The notes beneath the pieces are model-generated. The model saw only the letters and a list, made by a program, of their open reading frames with translations. It searched no databases and had not been told where the DNA came from. From Nanoarchaeum sp. (GTDB lineage Archaea; Nanobdellota; Nanobdellia; SCGC-AAA011-G17; PNOQ01): 39,210 bases of DNA. The stretch is from the NCBI GenBank assembly GCA_013824915.1, contig PNOQ01000048.1, positions 1 through 39,210 on the forward strand, read 5' to 3'. Shown here piece by piece: positions 1 through 8,350 of the stretch (the stretch's first letter is position 1; every line of letters begins with the position of its first letter). A program made the translations under genes and the position numbers.

Positions 1-2
1 TC

Positions 3-28
3 GTGCATAGGCGAGTTACATCAAATTG
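3..28 (+). other. 23S rRNA processing stem, 5' strand
   Basis: These 26 bases pair with 2937-2962 with a single G-U wobble (11 with 2954), enclosing the 23S rRNA. Archaeal pre-23S is normally excised from such a stem by the splicing endonuclease at a bulge-helix-bulge. Inside the stem, 30-33 (ttcc) could pair with 2924-2927 (ggaa), but the bulges are not the canonical 3+3 nt, so the exact cut sites are unclear. Confidence 0.85.
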
Positions 29-35
29 GTTCCTA

Positions 36-2925
36 CAAACTATTAGGTGGATGACTTGGCTCGGATTGCTGAGGAAGACTGTGGCAAGCAGCATTATGCT
101 TGGGCTAGGCGCACGCAGCCATTGAACCCAAGATCGTTGAATTGGACTTCCAGTCTTATAGACAATCTGCAAAGATAGGGAACGCGGGAAATTGAAACGT
201 CTTAGTACCCGCAGGAAAAGAAATCAATCGAGATACGGCTATTATCAGCGAGAAAACGTCGTACAGGGCAAACCGAATCTTTTATCGAAAGATAAGAGAA
301 ATGTGGTGTTAAGGCTAATCTTCTGTCCTCGCTAATCAACTCAAACTTCTTTGGAATAAGAGATCATAGAGGGTGACAATCCCGTAGAGATAAATTGGCA
401 AGACTTGATTAGTTCTAGAGTAGGGCGCATTGGAAATTGCGTCTGAATTCGTGGGGCATCAACCCATAACCCTAAATACAAACCGAGACCGATAGAGAAT
501 TAGTACCGTGAGGGAAAGTTGAAAAGTACCTATAACAGGGAGTTAAAAGACCTGAAACCTAATAGTGATAGTATGATGCTGCTCTTCGGAGTTGCATCGT
601 ACGTTTAGAATAACGGGCCAGGGAGTGTATTTGAGTGGCAAGGATAAATGTGTTAAACATGCATCCGTAGCGAAAGCGATTTCCCGCAGGTAACGAGGGG
701 AGAGGTGCTAATCCGCCTTAAGTCACTTGAGTACGACCCGAAACCAGATGATCTATCCTTGGACAAGGCGAAGCGGAGGTAAAACTTCGTGGAGGCCTGA
801 AGAGGTGCTACGTGCAAGTGTTCTTCTGATCTGAGGATAGGGGTGAAAAGCCAATCGAATCTGGTGATAGCTGGTTCCTGCCGAAATAGGCCGTAGTCTA
901 GTCCTTGTGGAGATAGTATAGATGGTAGAGCCACGGATTTGAGATTTTGGGGGAGAAATTCCTCGGTCTCTTGTTCAACTCCAAAAGTCTATACATCGTA
1001 GAAGCAGGGAAACGCTGGTAGGCGGTAAGCGACTATCAGGAGAGGGGAACAACCCAGACTACAGTTAAGGTCCCTAAATATTGATTAAGTGTGAAAGGGT
1101 GAAGGGTGTATAATACCTAATACAGATGGGAGGTAAGCTTAGAAGCAGCTACCCTTTAAAGAAAGCGTAACAGCTCACCATTCTAGGTATTATGCCCCGA
1201 AGATGGACGGGGCTAAATCAATTACCGATACTGTAGTTCTCCGAAAGGAGTTAAGGTAGGCAGGTGTCCCGCTTGACTAGAAGCTTTCTCGCGAGAGGAA
1301 GTGGATCGAGTTGGGAATAAAAATCCTGGCAGTAGTAGGACCAGACCATAGTGAGAATCTATGGCGCCGGAAGGGCAAGGGTTTCTTGGCAATGCAGTTC
1401 AGCTAAGAGTAAGTCGATCCTAACCAGACTCGTAAATGAGTAATGGGAAAGGGCAAACGGTTAAGATTCCGTTACTGACTTGGTACTCGGCAACGAAAGC
1501 TTTGCGTTTGACGGTTTGGGCTAGACCAACATATCATGTCTGGTGTGTTAACTGAAATAAGTCCAGTGAGTATCTTAATGATGAGATCTGGATTAAATTT
1601 AGGAATAATAGGTCGTATGATCTATTTGGTCGAGGCCTTGACCCCGTGAAAAGAAAGCAAAGATGAATCCAAGTTATTCGTACCCAGAACCGGCACAGGT
1701 GCCCCTAGGTGAGGAACCTAAGGTGTGTGGGAGCAATCTTTCTAAGGGAATTCGGCAAATTAGTCCCGTATCCTCGGTATGAGGGATCCCTGCGATCGTG
1801 TTTGTATAAATGCGATTACAGGGCTCAGTGACAAGGGAGGTCCGACTGTTTAACAAAAACGTAACTGACTGCGAGCCCGCAAGGGTGTGTATAGTCAGTG
1901 ACGTCTGCCCAGTGCTAGTACTTCAAAGTTCGTTTCAACGAGCCTAAGAGCTAGTAAACGGCGGGAATAACTATAATTCTCTTAAGGTAGCGTAATGCCT
2001 TGTCGTTTTATTGACGACGTGCATGAAAGGCGTAACGAGATCTCCGCTGTCCCTAGAAAGAACCCCCCGAACACATTATACCGGTGCAAAGACCGGTGAC
2101 CCCTGGCGGGAAGCAAAGACCCCGTAGAACTTCACTACAGCTTATTGTTGTGATGTGAGCTCTGTTGTGCAGTATAGGTGGAAGTCGCTAAAGCTTAGAC
2201 GCTAGTTTAAGTGTAGACAACAAGTGAGATACCACCCTTCAGAACTTACATTGCTTACTCTAGAAATAAAGGACATCAATAGGTGGGTAGTTTCGCTGGG
2301 GCGGCAGCCAGTTGAAAGGATATCAACAGGGCCCTAAGGTTGACTCAATCGGGTTAGAAATCCGATGTAGAGTGCAAGAGCAAAAGTCAGCTTGACTGAG
2401 TCCTCAATTCTAAGAGACTCAGAGACGAAAGTCCGGTCTAGCGAACCCTCGTACCTTCTTGATGAGGGTCGAGGCAGACAGAAAAGCTATCTCGGGGATA
2501 ACTGAGTGGTAGCGCCTAAGAGCTCAAATTGACGGCGCTGTTTGCTACGACGATGTCGGCTCGGCTCAACCTGGGCGTGCAGAAGCGCCCAAGGGTGGGG
2601 GTGTTCACCCATTAAAGAGTCTCGTGAGCTGGGTTCAGAACGCCGTGAGGCAGTTTGTTCGATATCTGGCAGGGGTGTTCAAGTGTCTGAGAGGAAGGAT
2701 CTTTTAGTACGAGAGGAACAAAGGTTCGTGGCCACTGGTCAATCGGTTGTCTGACAAGGCAGGCCGAGCAGCTACGCCATAAACGATAAGAGCTGAAAGC
2801 ATCTAAGCTCGAAGCGTGCCTCAAAATGAGACACAACAGGCGCTCGAAAAAGACGAGGTTGATAGGAGCGGTGTGTAAGCATAAAGGTTTACGATATGTT
2901 CAGCATGCGCTTACTAATAGCCTGG
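36..2925 (+). rRNA. rrl: 23S ribosomal RNA (nearly complete or complete)
   Basis: Universal LSU landmarks are visible in order: the 5' start ending in ggtggatgacttggctc, the sarcin-ricin loop agtacgagaggaac near 2706, and the peptidyl-transferase segments near 2495-2560 and 2640-2660. Helix 1 closes as 40-46 (ctattag) with 2914-2920 (ctaatag), which sets the approximate ends. The length of about 2.89 kb is normal for archaea. In helix 93 the usual UCGUGAGA reads CCGUGAGG, a base-pair-preserving change. At the E. coli 2453/2500 positions the usual A and U are T2503 and A2550, which also keep pairing. 16S should lie upstream of the window. Neither 5S nor a tRNA follows. Confidence 0.97.
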
Positions 2926-2936
2926 AAATATATAAT

Positions 2937-2962
2937 CAATTTGATGTAACTCGTCTATGCAC
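2937..2962 (+). other. 23S rRNA processing stem, 3' strand
   Basis: Complement of 3-28; closes the pre-23S processing stem, with one wobble pair. The pairing shows that the precursor transcript extends at least to 2962. Confidence 0.85.
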
Positions 2963-2967
2963 ATTCT

Positions 2968-3006
2968 TTAGTTCTTTTTTAGAACTAATTTCCTCTTCTT
3001 TTTTTA
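2968..3006 (+). terminator. rRNA operon terminator (hairpin plus T-tracts)
   Basis: An 8-bp perfect inverted repeat, ttagttct (2968-2975) with agaactaa (2981-2988), surrounds five T residues and is followed by a pyrimidine-rich tract ending in eight T. Archaeal termination depends mainly on T-tracts, so this is a good end point for the rRNA transcript before rsmA. Confidence 0.6.
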
Positions 3007-3012
3007 GAATGA

Positions 3013-3020
3013 TTTATAAA
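3013..3020 (+). promoter_or_regulatory. TATA box of rsmA (leaderless)
   Basis: tttataaa is centred 27 nt before the rsmA ATG at 3043, so transcription should begin at or next to the start codon. The same geometry recurs before many monocistronic or first genes in this window. Confidence 0.6.
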
Positions 3021-3042
3021 ACAGTACATTACATTTATTTTA

Positions 3043-3777
3043 ATGGAAAAAGATCAACATTTTTTAACGAATTTAGAAGTAATAAATAAATCAATAGAAT
3101 CTGCTAAGATTAATGATGTAGATTTTATTCTAGAAATTGGTCCTGGACAAGGAATATTAACAAAAGAATTAGCAAAAAAAGCAAAAAAAATCGTTGCTGT
3201 TGAGATTGATAAAACATTAGAAAAATATCTTTGTAACTTGCCTAAAAATGTACAAATAATATATGCAAATATATTAGAAAACATTGATAAATTATATTTT
3301 AACAAAATAATTGCTAACATACCTTATTCTATTTCAGAACCATTACTAAAAAAATTAATAAAAAAAGATTTTGAATTAGCCATATTATTAATAGGTGAAA
3401 AATTTTACAAATTATTAAACGGAAAAGATAAATTAAATATTATTTCCAAAACATTTTTTGAAATAGAAAAAATAATGGACGTTCCTAAAGAAAACTTTAC
3501 TCCTAAACCAAGAGTTAATTCCGTTATAATAAAAATTACAAAAAGAAAAGATGGGTTGAATAATGAAGAGAAGATAATAAAAGAAATATTATTACAAGAC
3601 GATAAAAAACTAAAAAATGCTTTAATCTACGCTTTTGTTAGAGCTGAAAATTTAACTAAAAAACAAGCAAAAGAAAAAATAGACAAAATGAAGATTCCTG
3701 CCGAATCCTTAGAAAAAAATGTTAATCAACTTTCTAATATTCAGTTCAATAAATTAATGAAATCAATAACTTTATAA
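3043..3777 (+). CDS. rsmA: 16S rRNA dimethyladenosine transferase, RsmA/KsgA/Dim1 family
   Basis: SAM-dependent enzyme that dimethylates two adjacent adenines near the 3' end of 16S rRNA during small-subunit maturation. The 244-residue protein starts with the family DQHFL signature (4-8), then SAM motif I EIGPGQG (31-37), the acidic ribose-binding strand VAVEID (51-56) and the catalytic NIPYSIS motif (92-98). The C-terminal part (about 165-244) is the helical RNA-binding domain. The length is at the short end of the family. The start is set by a TATA box 27 nt upstream, giving a leaderless mRNA. It sits directly after the rRNA operon and 23 nt before the RNase P RNA, a sensible RNA-maturation neighbourhood. 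Confidence 0.95.
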   Translation: MEKDQHFLTNLEVINKSIESAKINDVDFILEIGPGQGILTKELAKKAKKIVAVEIDKTLEKYLCNLPKNVQIIYANILENIDKLYFNKIIANIPYSISEPLLKKLIKKDFELAILLIGEKFYKLLNGKDKLNIISKTFFEIEKIMDVPKENFTPKPRVNSVIIKITKRKDGLNNEEKIIKEILLQDDKKLKNALIYAFVRAENLTKKQAKEKIDKMKIPAESLEKNVNQLSNIQFNKLMKSITL

Positions 3778-3800
3778 ACCATTATTCTGCAAAAAGTTAT

Positions 3801-4103
3801 GTAGGTAAGTGACCTGGCTATCCTGTAAATTGGGAGGAAAGTCCACACACTATATATCGATTGCTTATTCAAGCCGGAGAAATCCGGGGCAACCGCTCAG
3901 AAACGACACGTCCTTACATTGCTATAACCAATGATGTTGCGAAGCTTCTGGTGACAGAAGTGAGTTAACCAGCTGAGAAGATGTAAGGGAACGATGAAAC
4001 GGCGCGTCCCTATCAGTGCAAGTCCATTGAGACGCTTAGTTGAATGCTGGGAAGTCTGTTCGCAAAACGAAGACTTAACAAAATGTGGCTTACGCTTGCC
4101 TAC
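3801..4103 (+). ncRNA. rnpB: RNase P RNA (archaeal type A)
   Basis: Catalytic RNA of the tRNA 5'-end processing ribozyme. Helix P1 closes perfectly between gtaggtaagtg (3801-3811) and cgcttgcctac (4093-4103), with wobble pairs. The conserved CR-I block gggaggaaagtcc begins near 3832. The ggtgacagaag segment, gatgaaacggc, and the 3' conserved acaaaatgtggcttac block near 4078 are all present in order, so the RNA looks complete. The last 14 nt overlap the end of the reverse-strand gene at 4090-4536. The local base composition is clearly more GC-rich than the surrounding genes, as expected for structured RNA in an AT-rich genome. Confidence 0.95.
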
Positions 4104-4536
4104 ACTTTCTTTTTAAATATATTGCTGTAAACTGTTCCATTCTTAATGATGGATCAATAAATAGTTCATCTCCTTTATAATAAAAGTGAGGCATACAATA
4201 TGGTCGATTTAATTCCATAGCTGATTTATCTTCAACAAGTTTACCATCTTTCCAATAAACTGAACCTATCTCTTCAAGAGGAGCTATTGCTCCAGGATAT
4301 CTACCCTTAAACCAAATTTTTATTTTTTTCTCGCCCACTTCTTCAATAATTTTACAAAAATAATATGAATCAGGATGTATCCCATGAAATTCTATAACAT
4401 CTCCTAAAGATAATTCTTTTAAATCTATTCTTGTTGGTTGTTCTGCATTAATATCATCAGATACGATTGGTGGTGATTGTTCTCCATCATAACAAGGAAC
4501 AAAGTTTGTTTTTTCAGTATAATCTGGTTTTGCCAT
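4090..4536 (-). CDS. hypothetical protein, 148 aa
   Basis: I do not recognise the family. The protein is soluble, with a polar N-terminus (1-40) and a region from about 38 to 105 that looks like a small beta barrel: alternating hydrophobic strands such as LGDVIEFHGI, KKIKIWFKGR and GSVYWKDGKLV. It has no signal peptide or membrane segment. A TTTAAAAA box about 25 nt upstream of the ATG supports a leaderless start. The last 14 nt run antisense across the P1 helix of the RNase P RNA, so the C-terminal residues KCRQA are dictated by the RNA sequence. The preceding gene on the same strand (4602-4913) has its own promoter. Confidence 0.7.
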   Translation of the reverse strand: MAKPDYTEKTNFVPCYDGEQSPPIVSDDINAEQPTRIDLKELSLGDVIEFHGIHPDSYYFCKIIEEVGEKKIKIWFKGRYPGAIAPLEEIGSVYWKDGKLVEDKSAMELNRPYCMPHFYYKGDELFIDPSLRMEQFTAIYLKRKCRQA

Positions 4537-4601
4537 AAATCTTGCAAAGTAGAATTCTTTTTAAACGTTTCTTTATAACATATTTAACAAAAACAAACTT
4601 C

Positions 4602-4913
4602 TTAATTAGGCATGAGAGGATATATTTCGTGAATTAAATTAATTAATTTTCTCGCAGTACCAGTACCATATTCTAAAATTTCTGCCTTCACAGCATTCCC
4701 CCAAAAATTCTTATAAATTCTAACTCTATCTCCTACCATGATATGATCTAGCTGATCATTTCCTGGAGTATACCTTGGGAACCAAAAATTTATGGTTTTG
4801 CCACTATCTAATCTCAAAGTACAGTCATATGGAACAGTAAGGCCAGGTATTCTATTCATATTTTCTAATACACCCCTATACTCTGTATAAACCAATCTTT
4901 CTAATAAATTCAT
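4602..4913 (-). CDS. hypothetical protein, 103 aa
   Basis: Unknown family. The N-terminus is helical (1-20), followed by a beta-rich core (25-85) with strands such as CTLRLDSG and DRVRIYKNFW, which could form a small OB/SH3-like barrel; this is only an impression from strand pattern. No cysteine pair or signal peptide is seen. TTTTATAAG lies about 25 nt before the ATG on the reverse strand, giving a leaderless transcript. It is next to the similarly sized, beta-rich 4090-4536 gene, but I see no convincing sequence relationship between them. Confidence 0.65.
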   Translation of the reverse strand: MNLLERLVYTEYRGVLENMNRIPGLTVPYDCTLRLDSGKTINFWFPRYTPGNDQLDHIMVGDRVRIYKNFWGNAVKAEILEYGTGTARKLINLIHEIYPLMPN

Positions 4914-4991
4914 AGTCTCGAAGAATATGATTAACTTATAAAACTTTCTTTAAACACAAACTTTATAAATCAAATATTTATCTAAAACACT

Positions 4992-5162
4992 ATGGCAGAC
5001 AATAAAGTTCAATTACCTTCCGGAATGGGCGGGTTAGTAAGATACTCAGACGAATCACAAAGTAGAAATCAAATGAAACCTGGTGTAGTGATATTATTCA
5101 TAGTTTTAATTCTAGTTGCAGAACTAATTTTGCACACATATGGAAAAGGTTTGTTAGGTTAA
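4992..5162 (+). CDS. secG: Preprotein translocase subunit Sec61-beta (SecG, archaeal)
   Basis: Small tail-anchored subunit of the SecYEG/Sec61 protein-conducting channel. The 56-residue protein has the family layout: a polar N-terminus with LPSGMGGLVRYSDE (8-21), a basic/proline hinge QMKPG, and a single membrane helix (about 32-47) near the C-terminus. The length matches archaeal Sec61-beta. The TATA box tttataaat (about 4964-4972) is 24 nt before the ATG, so the mRNA is leaderless. The stop codon is one nt before the nac start, so the two genes should be co-transcribed, linking nascent-chain handling with membrane targeting. Confidence 0.92.
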   Translation: MADNKVQLPSGMGGLVRYSDESQSRNQMKPGVVILFIVLILVAELILHTYGKGLLG

Positions 5163-5163
5163 A

Positions 5164-5487
5164 ATGATGCCTGGAATGAATCCTAAACAAATGAATAAGA
5201 TGATGCAAAGAATGGGCATCAGGCAAGAAGAAATAGACGCAGAAGAAGTTATTATCAAAACAAAAGATAAAAATATAATTATTAGAAATCCATCCGTAAC
5301 AAAAGTTGATATGATGGGTCAAAAAACATTCCAAATAATGGGTGAGATTTCTGAAGAATCTAGTATTTCTGAGGAAGATGTTGAAACTGTAGCTGAACAA
5401 GCAAGCGTTTCTAAAGAAAAAGCACGAGAAGCTTTAAAAAAACATCATGGTGATCTCGCAGAAGCAATAATTTCTTTGAAAAAATAG
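5164..5487 (+). CDS. nac: Nascent polypeptide-associated complex protein (NAC-alpha)
   Basis: Ribosome-associated homodimeric chaperone that contacts nascent chains at the tunnel exit. The protein is 107 aa. A Met-rich basic N-terminus with PKQMNKMMQRMG (7-18) is the expected ribosome-binding segment. The NAC beta-sandwich follows (about 28-62, with IIIRNPSVTKVDMMGQKTF within it), then a UBA helical bundle (70-107: EDVETVAEQASVSKEKAREA). This order and length match archaeal NAC. It directly follows secG with a 1-nt gap. Two adjacent ATG codons are possible starts; I chose the first. The TATA box of the next gene overlaps its stop region. Confidence 0.95.
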   Translation: MMPGMNPKQMNKMMQRMGIRQEEIDAEEVIIKTKDKNIIIRNPSVTKVDMMGQKTFQIMGEISEESSISEEDVETVAEQASVSKEKAREALKKHHGDLAEAIISLKK

Positions 5488-5517
5488 TTTTAAATATTTT
5501 CCTTAACACTCTTTCTT

Positions 5518-6015
5518 ATGGAGACTTTCAAAAATTTAGTTCTAGAAACAAATAAACACTACAGATTGGCAGATCATATAGCAAATGTTACCTATCCATT
5601 AATCAAAGATTCGAGATTACTATTAAGTATGTTAGACAATTTAGACAAATGTGTTAAATGCGCACTAGATGCTTTTTTATATTACGAAAAAATAAATGAT
5701 AGAATTAGCGTTTTTCCAGAAGACTTACCTATAAAGCTACAAGTTTTCTCAAAAACAGCTGCAATTAGACACAATGTTAATGGTTTTCAAATATTAGTTA
5801 GAGAAATAACTGAAACACTAACTAAACATAAAGAATCACCCGTAGAATTTATAAAGGATAACCGACTATACATGTATAACAGGGAGTATAAAGCGAGAAC
5901 ATTAGATATAAAAGACGTAAAATTATACTTGCTAAAGGCAAAGCCTTTTATAGTTCAGCTGAATAATATATACAGACAGCATGAGTATGATAGAAGAAGC
6001 CAGGGAAGAGATTAA
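5518..6015 (+). CDS. helical hypothetical protein A of a MinD-linked operon
   Basis: I do not recognise a named family. The 165-residue protein is almost entirely helical and soluble. Its N-terminal half (11-60) resembles the N-terminal half of the next gene: both have a K/R-x-A-D-H-[IL] stretch, an aromatic/basic patch, then a long helix ending in FLYYEK here and LEFFKNQ in the next protein. HEPN-like four-helix bundles have this look, but no R-x4-6-H catalytic motif is clear. TATA ttttaaata lies about 25 nt before the ATG and overlaps the nac stop. It overlaps the next gene by 35 nt, followed by a MinD-like ATPase, so the three form one operon. Confidence 0.8.
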   Translation: METFKNLVLETNKHYRLADHIANVTYPLIKDSRLLLSMLDNLDKCVKCALDAFLYYEKINDRISVFPEDLPIKLQVFSKTAAIRHNVNGFQILVREITETLTKHKESPVEFIKDNRLYMYNREYKARTLDIKDVKLYLLKAKPFIVQLNNIYRQHEYDRRSQGRD

Positions 6016-6424
6016 GAGAGCGGACCATCTAATTTATGTTAGTCTGAAGTACACCAGAACCTGTGACATTATTCTTAATATTTTTAAAAGACTGATTGCA
6101 GCTCATGAGTTTGCAATCGATTCTTCTTTAGAATTTTTTAAAAATCAAAAAAAATCAAAAGTCATTGTCCCCGATTCCAAAACCTCAAAAGCCGAACTTC
6201 TTCTCAAATTAAAAAAAGAATACAAACCACACATTAACGCTTATTTCTTAATGAAAAAAATTGAAAATTCAGACTTCGGTAGACGTGAAGAATACAGAAA
6301 ACACGTTACTATGATTTCAAGAATAGAACCTGACAAAAATTTTGAAATAGACGTTCCAAAAGTTATGGAATTTTTTGAAAAAACTAAGGAATTTGTTTCT
6401 TTAGTTGAGGAGGATATATTATGA
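5981..6424 (+). CDS. helical hypothetical protein B of a MinD-linked operon
   Basis: 147-residue, mostly helical, strongly basic and acidic protein that looks like a divergent paralogue of the preceding gene (compare REEIKRADHLIYVSLKYTRT here with NKHYRLADHIANVTYPLIKD there). Two ATG codons six nt apart (5981 and 5987) are possible starts; both lie inside the upstream gene, so translation is probably coupled. Its stop overlaps the start of the MinD-like gene in an ATGA arrangement. No signal peptide, membrane helix or metal motif is seen. The pairing suggests that A and B form a heterodimer acting with the ATPase, which is inference only. Confidence 0.75.
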   Translation: MSMIEEAREEIKRADHLIYVSLKYTRTCDIILNIFKRLIAAHEFAIDSSLEFFKNQKKSKVIVPDSKTSKAELLLKLKKEYKPHINAYFLMKKIENSDFGRREEYRKHVTMISRIEPDKNFEIDVPKVMEFFEKTKEFVSLVEEDIL

Positions 6425-7188
6425 CTCATTACATAGGTATATTATCTGGTAAAGGTGGAGTTGCAAAAACAACAACAGCAGTTAATCTATCAGCAGCTTT
6501 AAATTATCTTGGCAGAGATGTTATATTAGTAGATGCTAATTTATCCACTCCTAATGTAGGTTTACATCTTGGTGCTCCAGTAGTTCCAATAAATATTCAT
6601 CATGTTCTAAAAGGTAGAAATAAAATTGTCGAAGCAATGTATTTACATCCTTCCGGAATAAAAATAATACCTGGTGGTTTATCTTTACCTGACTTAAAAG
6701 ATATTAGGCCTGAAAGATTAAAACAAGTACTTCCTCAATTAGATGGTCTTGCAGATGTTGTAATCATTGATGGTGCAGCAGGTTTAGGAAGAGAAGCAAT
6801 ATCTTTAATGGATTCTGTGAAAGAATTAATAATAGTTACAAACCCAGAATTACCTGCGGTAGCCGATGCATTAAAAACAATAAAAATGGCCGAAAACATG
6901 GGCAAAAATATTCGTGGAGTCGTAGTTTCAAAAACAGGTTCAGAAGGAGATATTCCATTTGGTAATTTACAAACTATCTTAGACAAACAAATAATTGCAG
7001 TTATACCTCACGATAAAGCAGTAAGAAAAAGTTTATTATTAAAAGATCCAGTAGTGTTTACTCATCCAAGAAGTAAAAGCGCAATAGCTTACAAAAAACT
7101 AGCAGCTGAATTAATTGGTGTAGAATTTAACGAAAAATCTGAAAGCAAATTCTCTGAATTTTTAAGAAATATAAAAATAAAAAATTAA
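6421..7188 (+). CDS. minD: MinD/ParA-family deviant Walker ATPase
   Basis: P-loop ATPase of the SIMIBI class that positions cellular components by ATP-dependent dimerisation. In 255 aa it has the deviant Walker A KGGVAKTTT (11-19, signature Lys11 and catalytic Lys16), a switch I region VDANLSTPNVGL (38-49; the usual VDAD reads VDAN), Walker B VVIIDGAAG (113-121) and the MinD-type TNPELPAVADALKT segment (140-153). The C-terminus SEFLRNIKIKN could be a short amphipathic membrane-targeting helix as in MinD. Translation is coupled to the helical protein B gene through ATGA. Archaea carry several MinD homologues, so the cargo is uncertain. Its stop overlaps the stop of the convergent gene. Confidence 0.88.
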   Translation: MTHYIGILSGKGGVAKTTTAVNLSAALNYLGRDVILVDANLSTPNVGLHLGAPVVPINIHHVLKGRNKIVEAMYLHPSGIKIIPGGLSLPDLKDIRPERLKQVLPQLDGLADVVIIDGAAGLGREAISLMDSVKELIIVTNPELPAVADALKTIKMAENMGKNIRGVVVSKTGSEGDIPFGNLQTILDKQIIAVIPHDKAVRKSLLLKDPVVFTHPRSKSAIAYKKLAAELIGVEFNEKSESKFSEFLRNIKIKN

Positions 7189-8213
7189 AAGGAAATTCCT
7201 TTTACTTGTGCGTAAACTTCTGGATTAGCGTGTTCTCTTAATCTCAATTCACCAAGGAACTTTTTAGTTTGGTATAATATCTTACCAAGATAATGTTCTC
7301 CTTTTGAGTCCCATTTCTTACCTGCACTTACACCAACACCGTTACCCAAGTTATAACCTACTTCAACAAGATCATCTCTTTGACCATTTTGGTTAGAGAC
7401 TATTGTTTCCAAAGCAAATCCACTTGTTGACTTTCCAGCAATTCCTGAAAAGTATGGATATGTTTCAGGAAGATATGCGTCTATAGTCAAAACTTCACCA
7501 ATTGTTTTGGTTCCGTCTGGGCCTGCTACACTTCCCGGGTTTTGAGCAATCATGTTTCTAACGTAGTAATCACCGTTTTCCAAGTTGTGTATGCTGTATA
7601 CAATATCTCCGATATTTCCAGCTCTGAAACCTACTGCAGGTCTTAATCTACCATCGTAATCTCTACCTACACTTACACCAGCATCTGCATTTTTTATTGA
7701 AGCATATTCTGCATGTGTGTTTTCTCCATTTGGATTTGAAAAGTGAGCTAGTCCATAATCTAATGTAAGTTCACTTGACACTTTTTGATTACCTAATGCA
7801 AAAACACCATAGCTATCGAAACCATCTTGATCAAATGTAAGCCAAGCTGGTGCGATATAGTGTGAGTTTCCTTCGCTGTCAGATAGAGTAAAGTCTAAAC
7901 CTGTTTGAGTTTTATGATTTTCACCAGAGTCTACTCCTCTTAACCAAAAACCTGTTGGTACATTCCCAGAGACTATATTGTCTGTATAAACTATGTGACC
8001 ACCAGTTTCATCAGTTCCATTTGCTCTATCGATGTTATATCCGTTAAAGCTTATTGGGCCAGATTGAGCTCCTACTCTTGTAGTAACTAACTCATCCTGT
8101 ACACGAATATTTGCATTACCTGTGCTCTGAGCAAATCCAGGAGTACTAGCAACTAACATTCCAGTTAACCCCACAATTCCAGATATTACCTTATTTTTTA
8201 ATGTAGTTTTCAT
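7185..8213 (-). CDS. secreted beta-strand-rich protein with Sec signal peptide
   Basis: 342 aa. The N-terminus is a classical signal peptide: basic KTTLKNK, a hydrophobic core (9-22) and a likely cleavage after FAQ (27-29). The mature part is almost all amphipathic beta strands with Gly/Asn turns (for example VGVSAGKKWD, ELRLREH, EVYAQVKGISF) and ends in Phe, the pattern of an outer-membrane beta barrel. I know no named archaeal family for it. Its expression signals differ from its neighbours: AGGAG lies about 6 nt before the ATG and the TATA-like GTATATATTAC (near 8265) is about 50 nt upstream, so it has a short leader and Shine-Dalgarno start. Its stop overlaps the minD stop. Possible bacterial origin or surface decoration. 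Confidence 0.85.
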   Translation of the reverse strand: MKTTLKNKVISGIVGLTGMLVASTPGFAQSTGNANIRVQDELVTTRVGAQSGPISFNGYNIDRANGTDETGGHIVYTDNIVSGNVPTGFWLRGVDSGENHKTQTGLDFTLSDSEGNSHYIAPAWLTFDQDGFDSYGVFALGNQKVSSELTLDYGLAHFSNPNGENTHAEYASIKNADAGVSVGRDYDGRLRPAVGFRAGNIGDIVYSIHNLENGDYYVRNMIAQNPGSVAGPDGTKTIGEVLTIDAYLPETYPYFSGIAGKSTSGFALETIVSNQNGQRDDLVEVGYNLGNGVGVSAGKKWDSKGEHYLGKILYQTKKFLGELRLREHANPEVYAQVKGISF

Positions 8214-8350
8214 CTTGTTCTCCTGTCCGATTTTTGGTCTAAGACGTGACCTTACTAGTAATATATACTGGACTATCTATATTAAATCTTCTACGTAAAA
8301 TTACTCCAAAATAGAAATATTTATATATTAAATGTTAATAATATACTAAT

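Noticed and set aside
653-2836. Several ORFs of 60-93 codons on both strands within the 23S rRNA
   Set aside because: They lie inside rRNA with universally conserved sequence; coding capacity is incidental.
2826-3089. ORF of 87 codons spanning the 23S 3' end, terminator and rsmA start
   Set aside because: It crosses the rRNA end and the terminator and overlaps rsmA in another frame; low-complexity translation.
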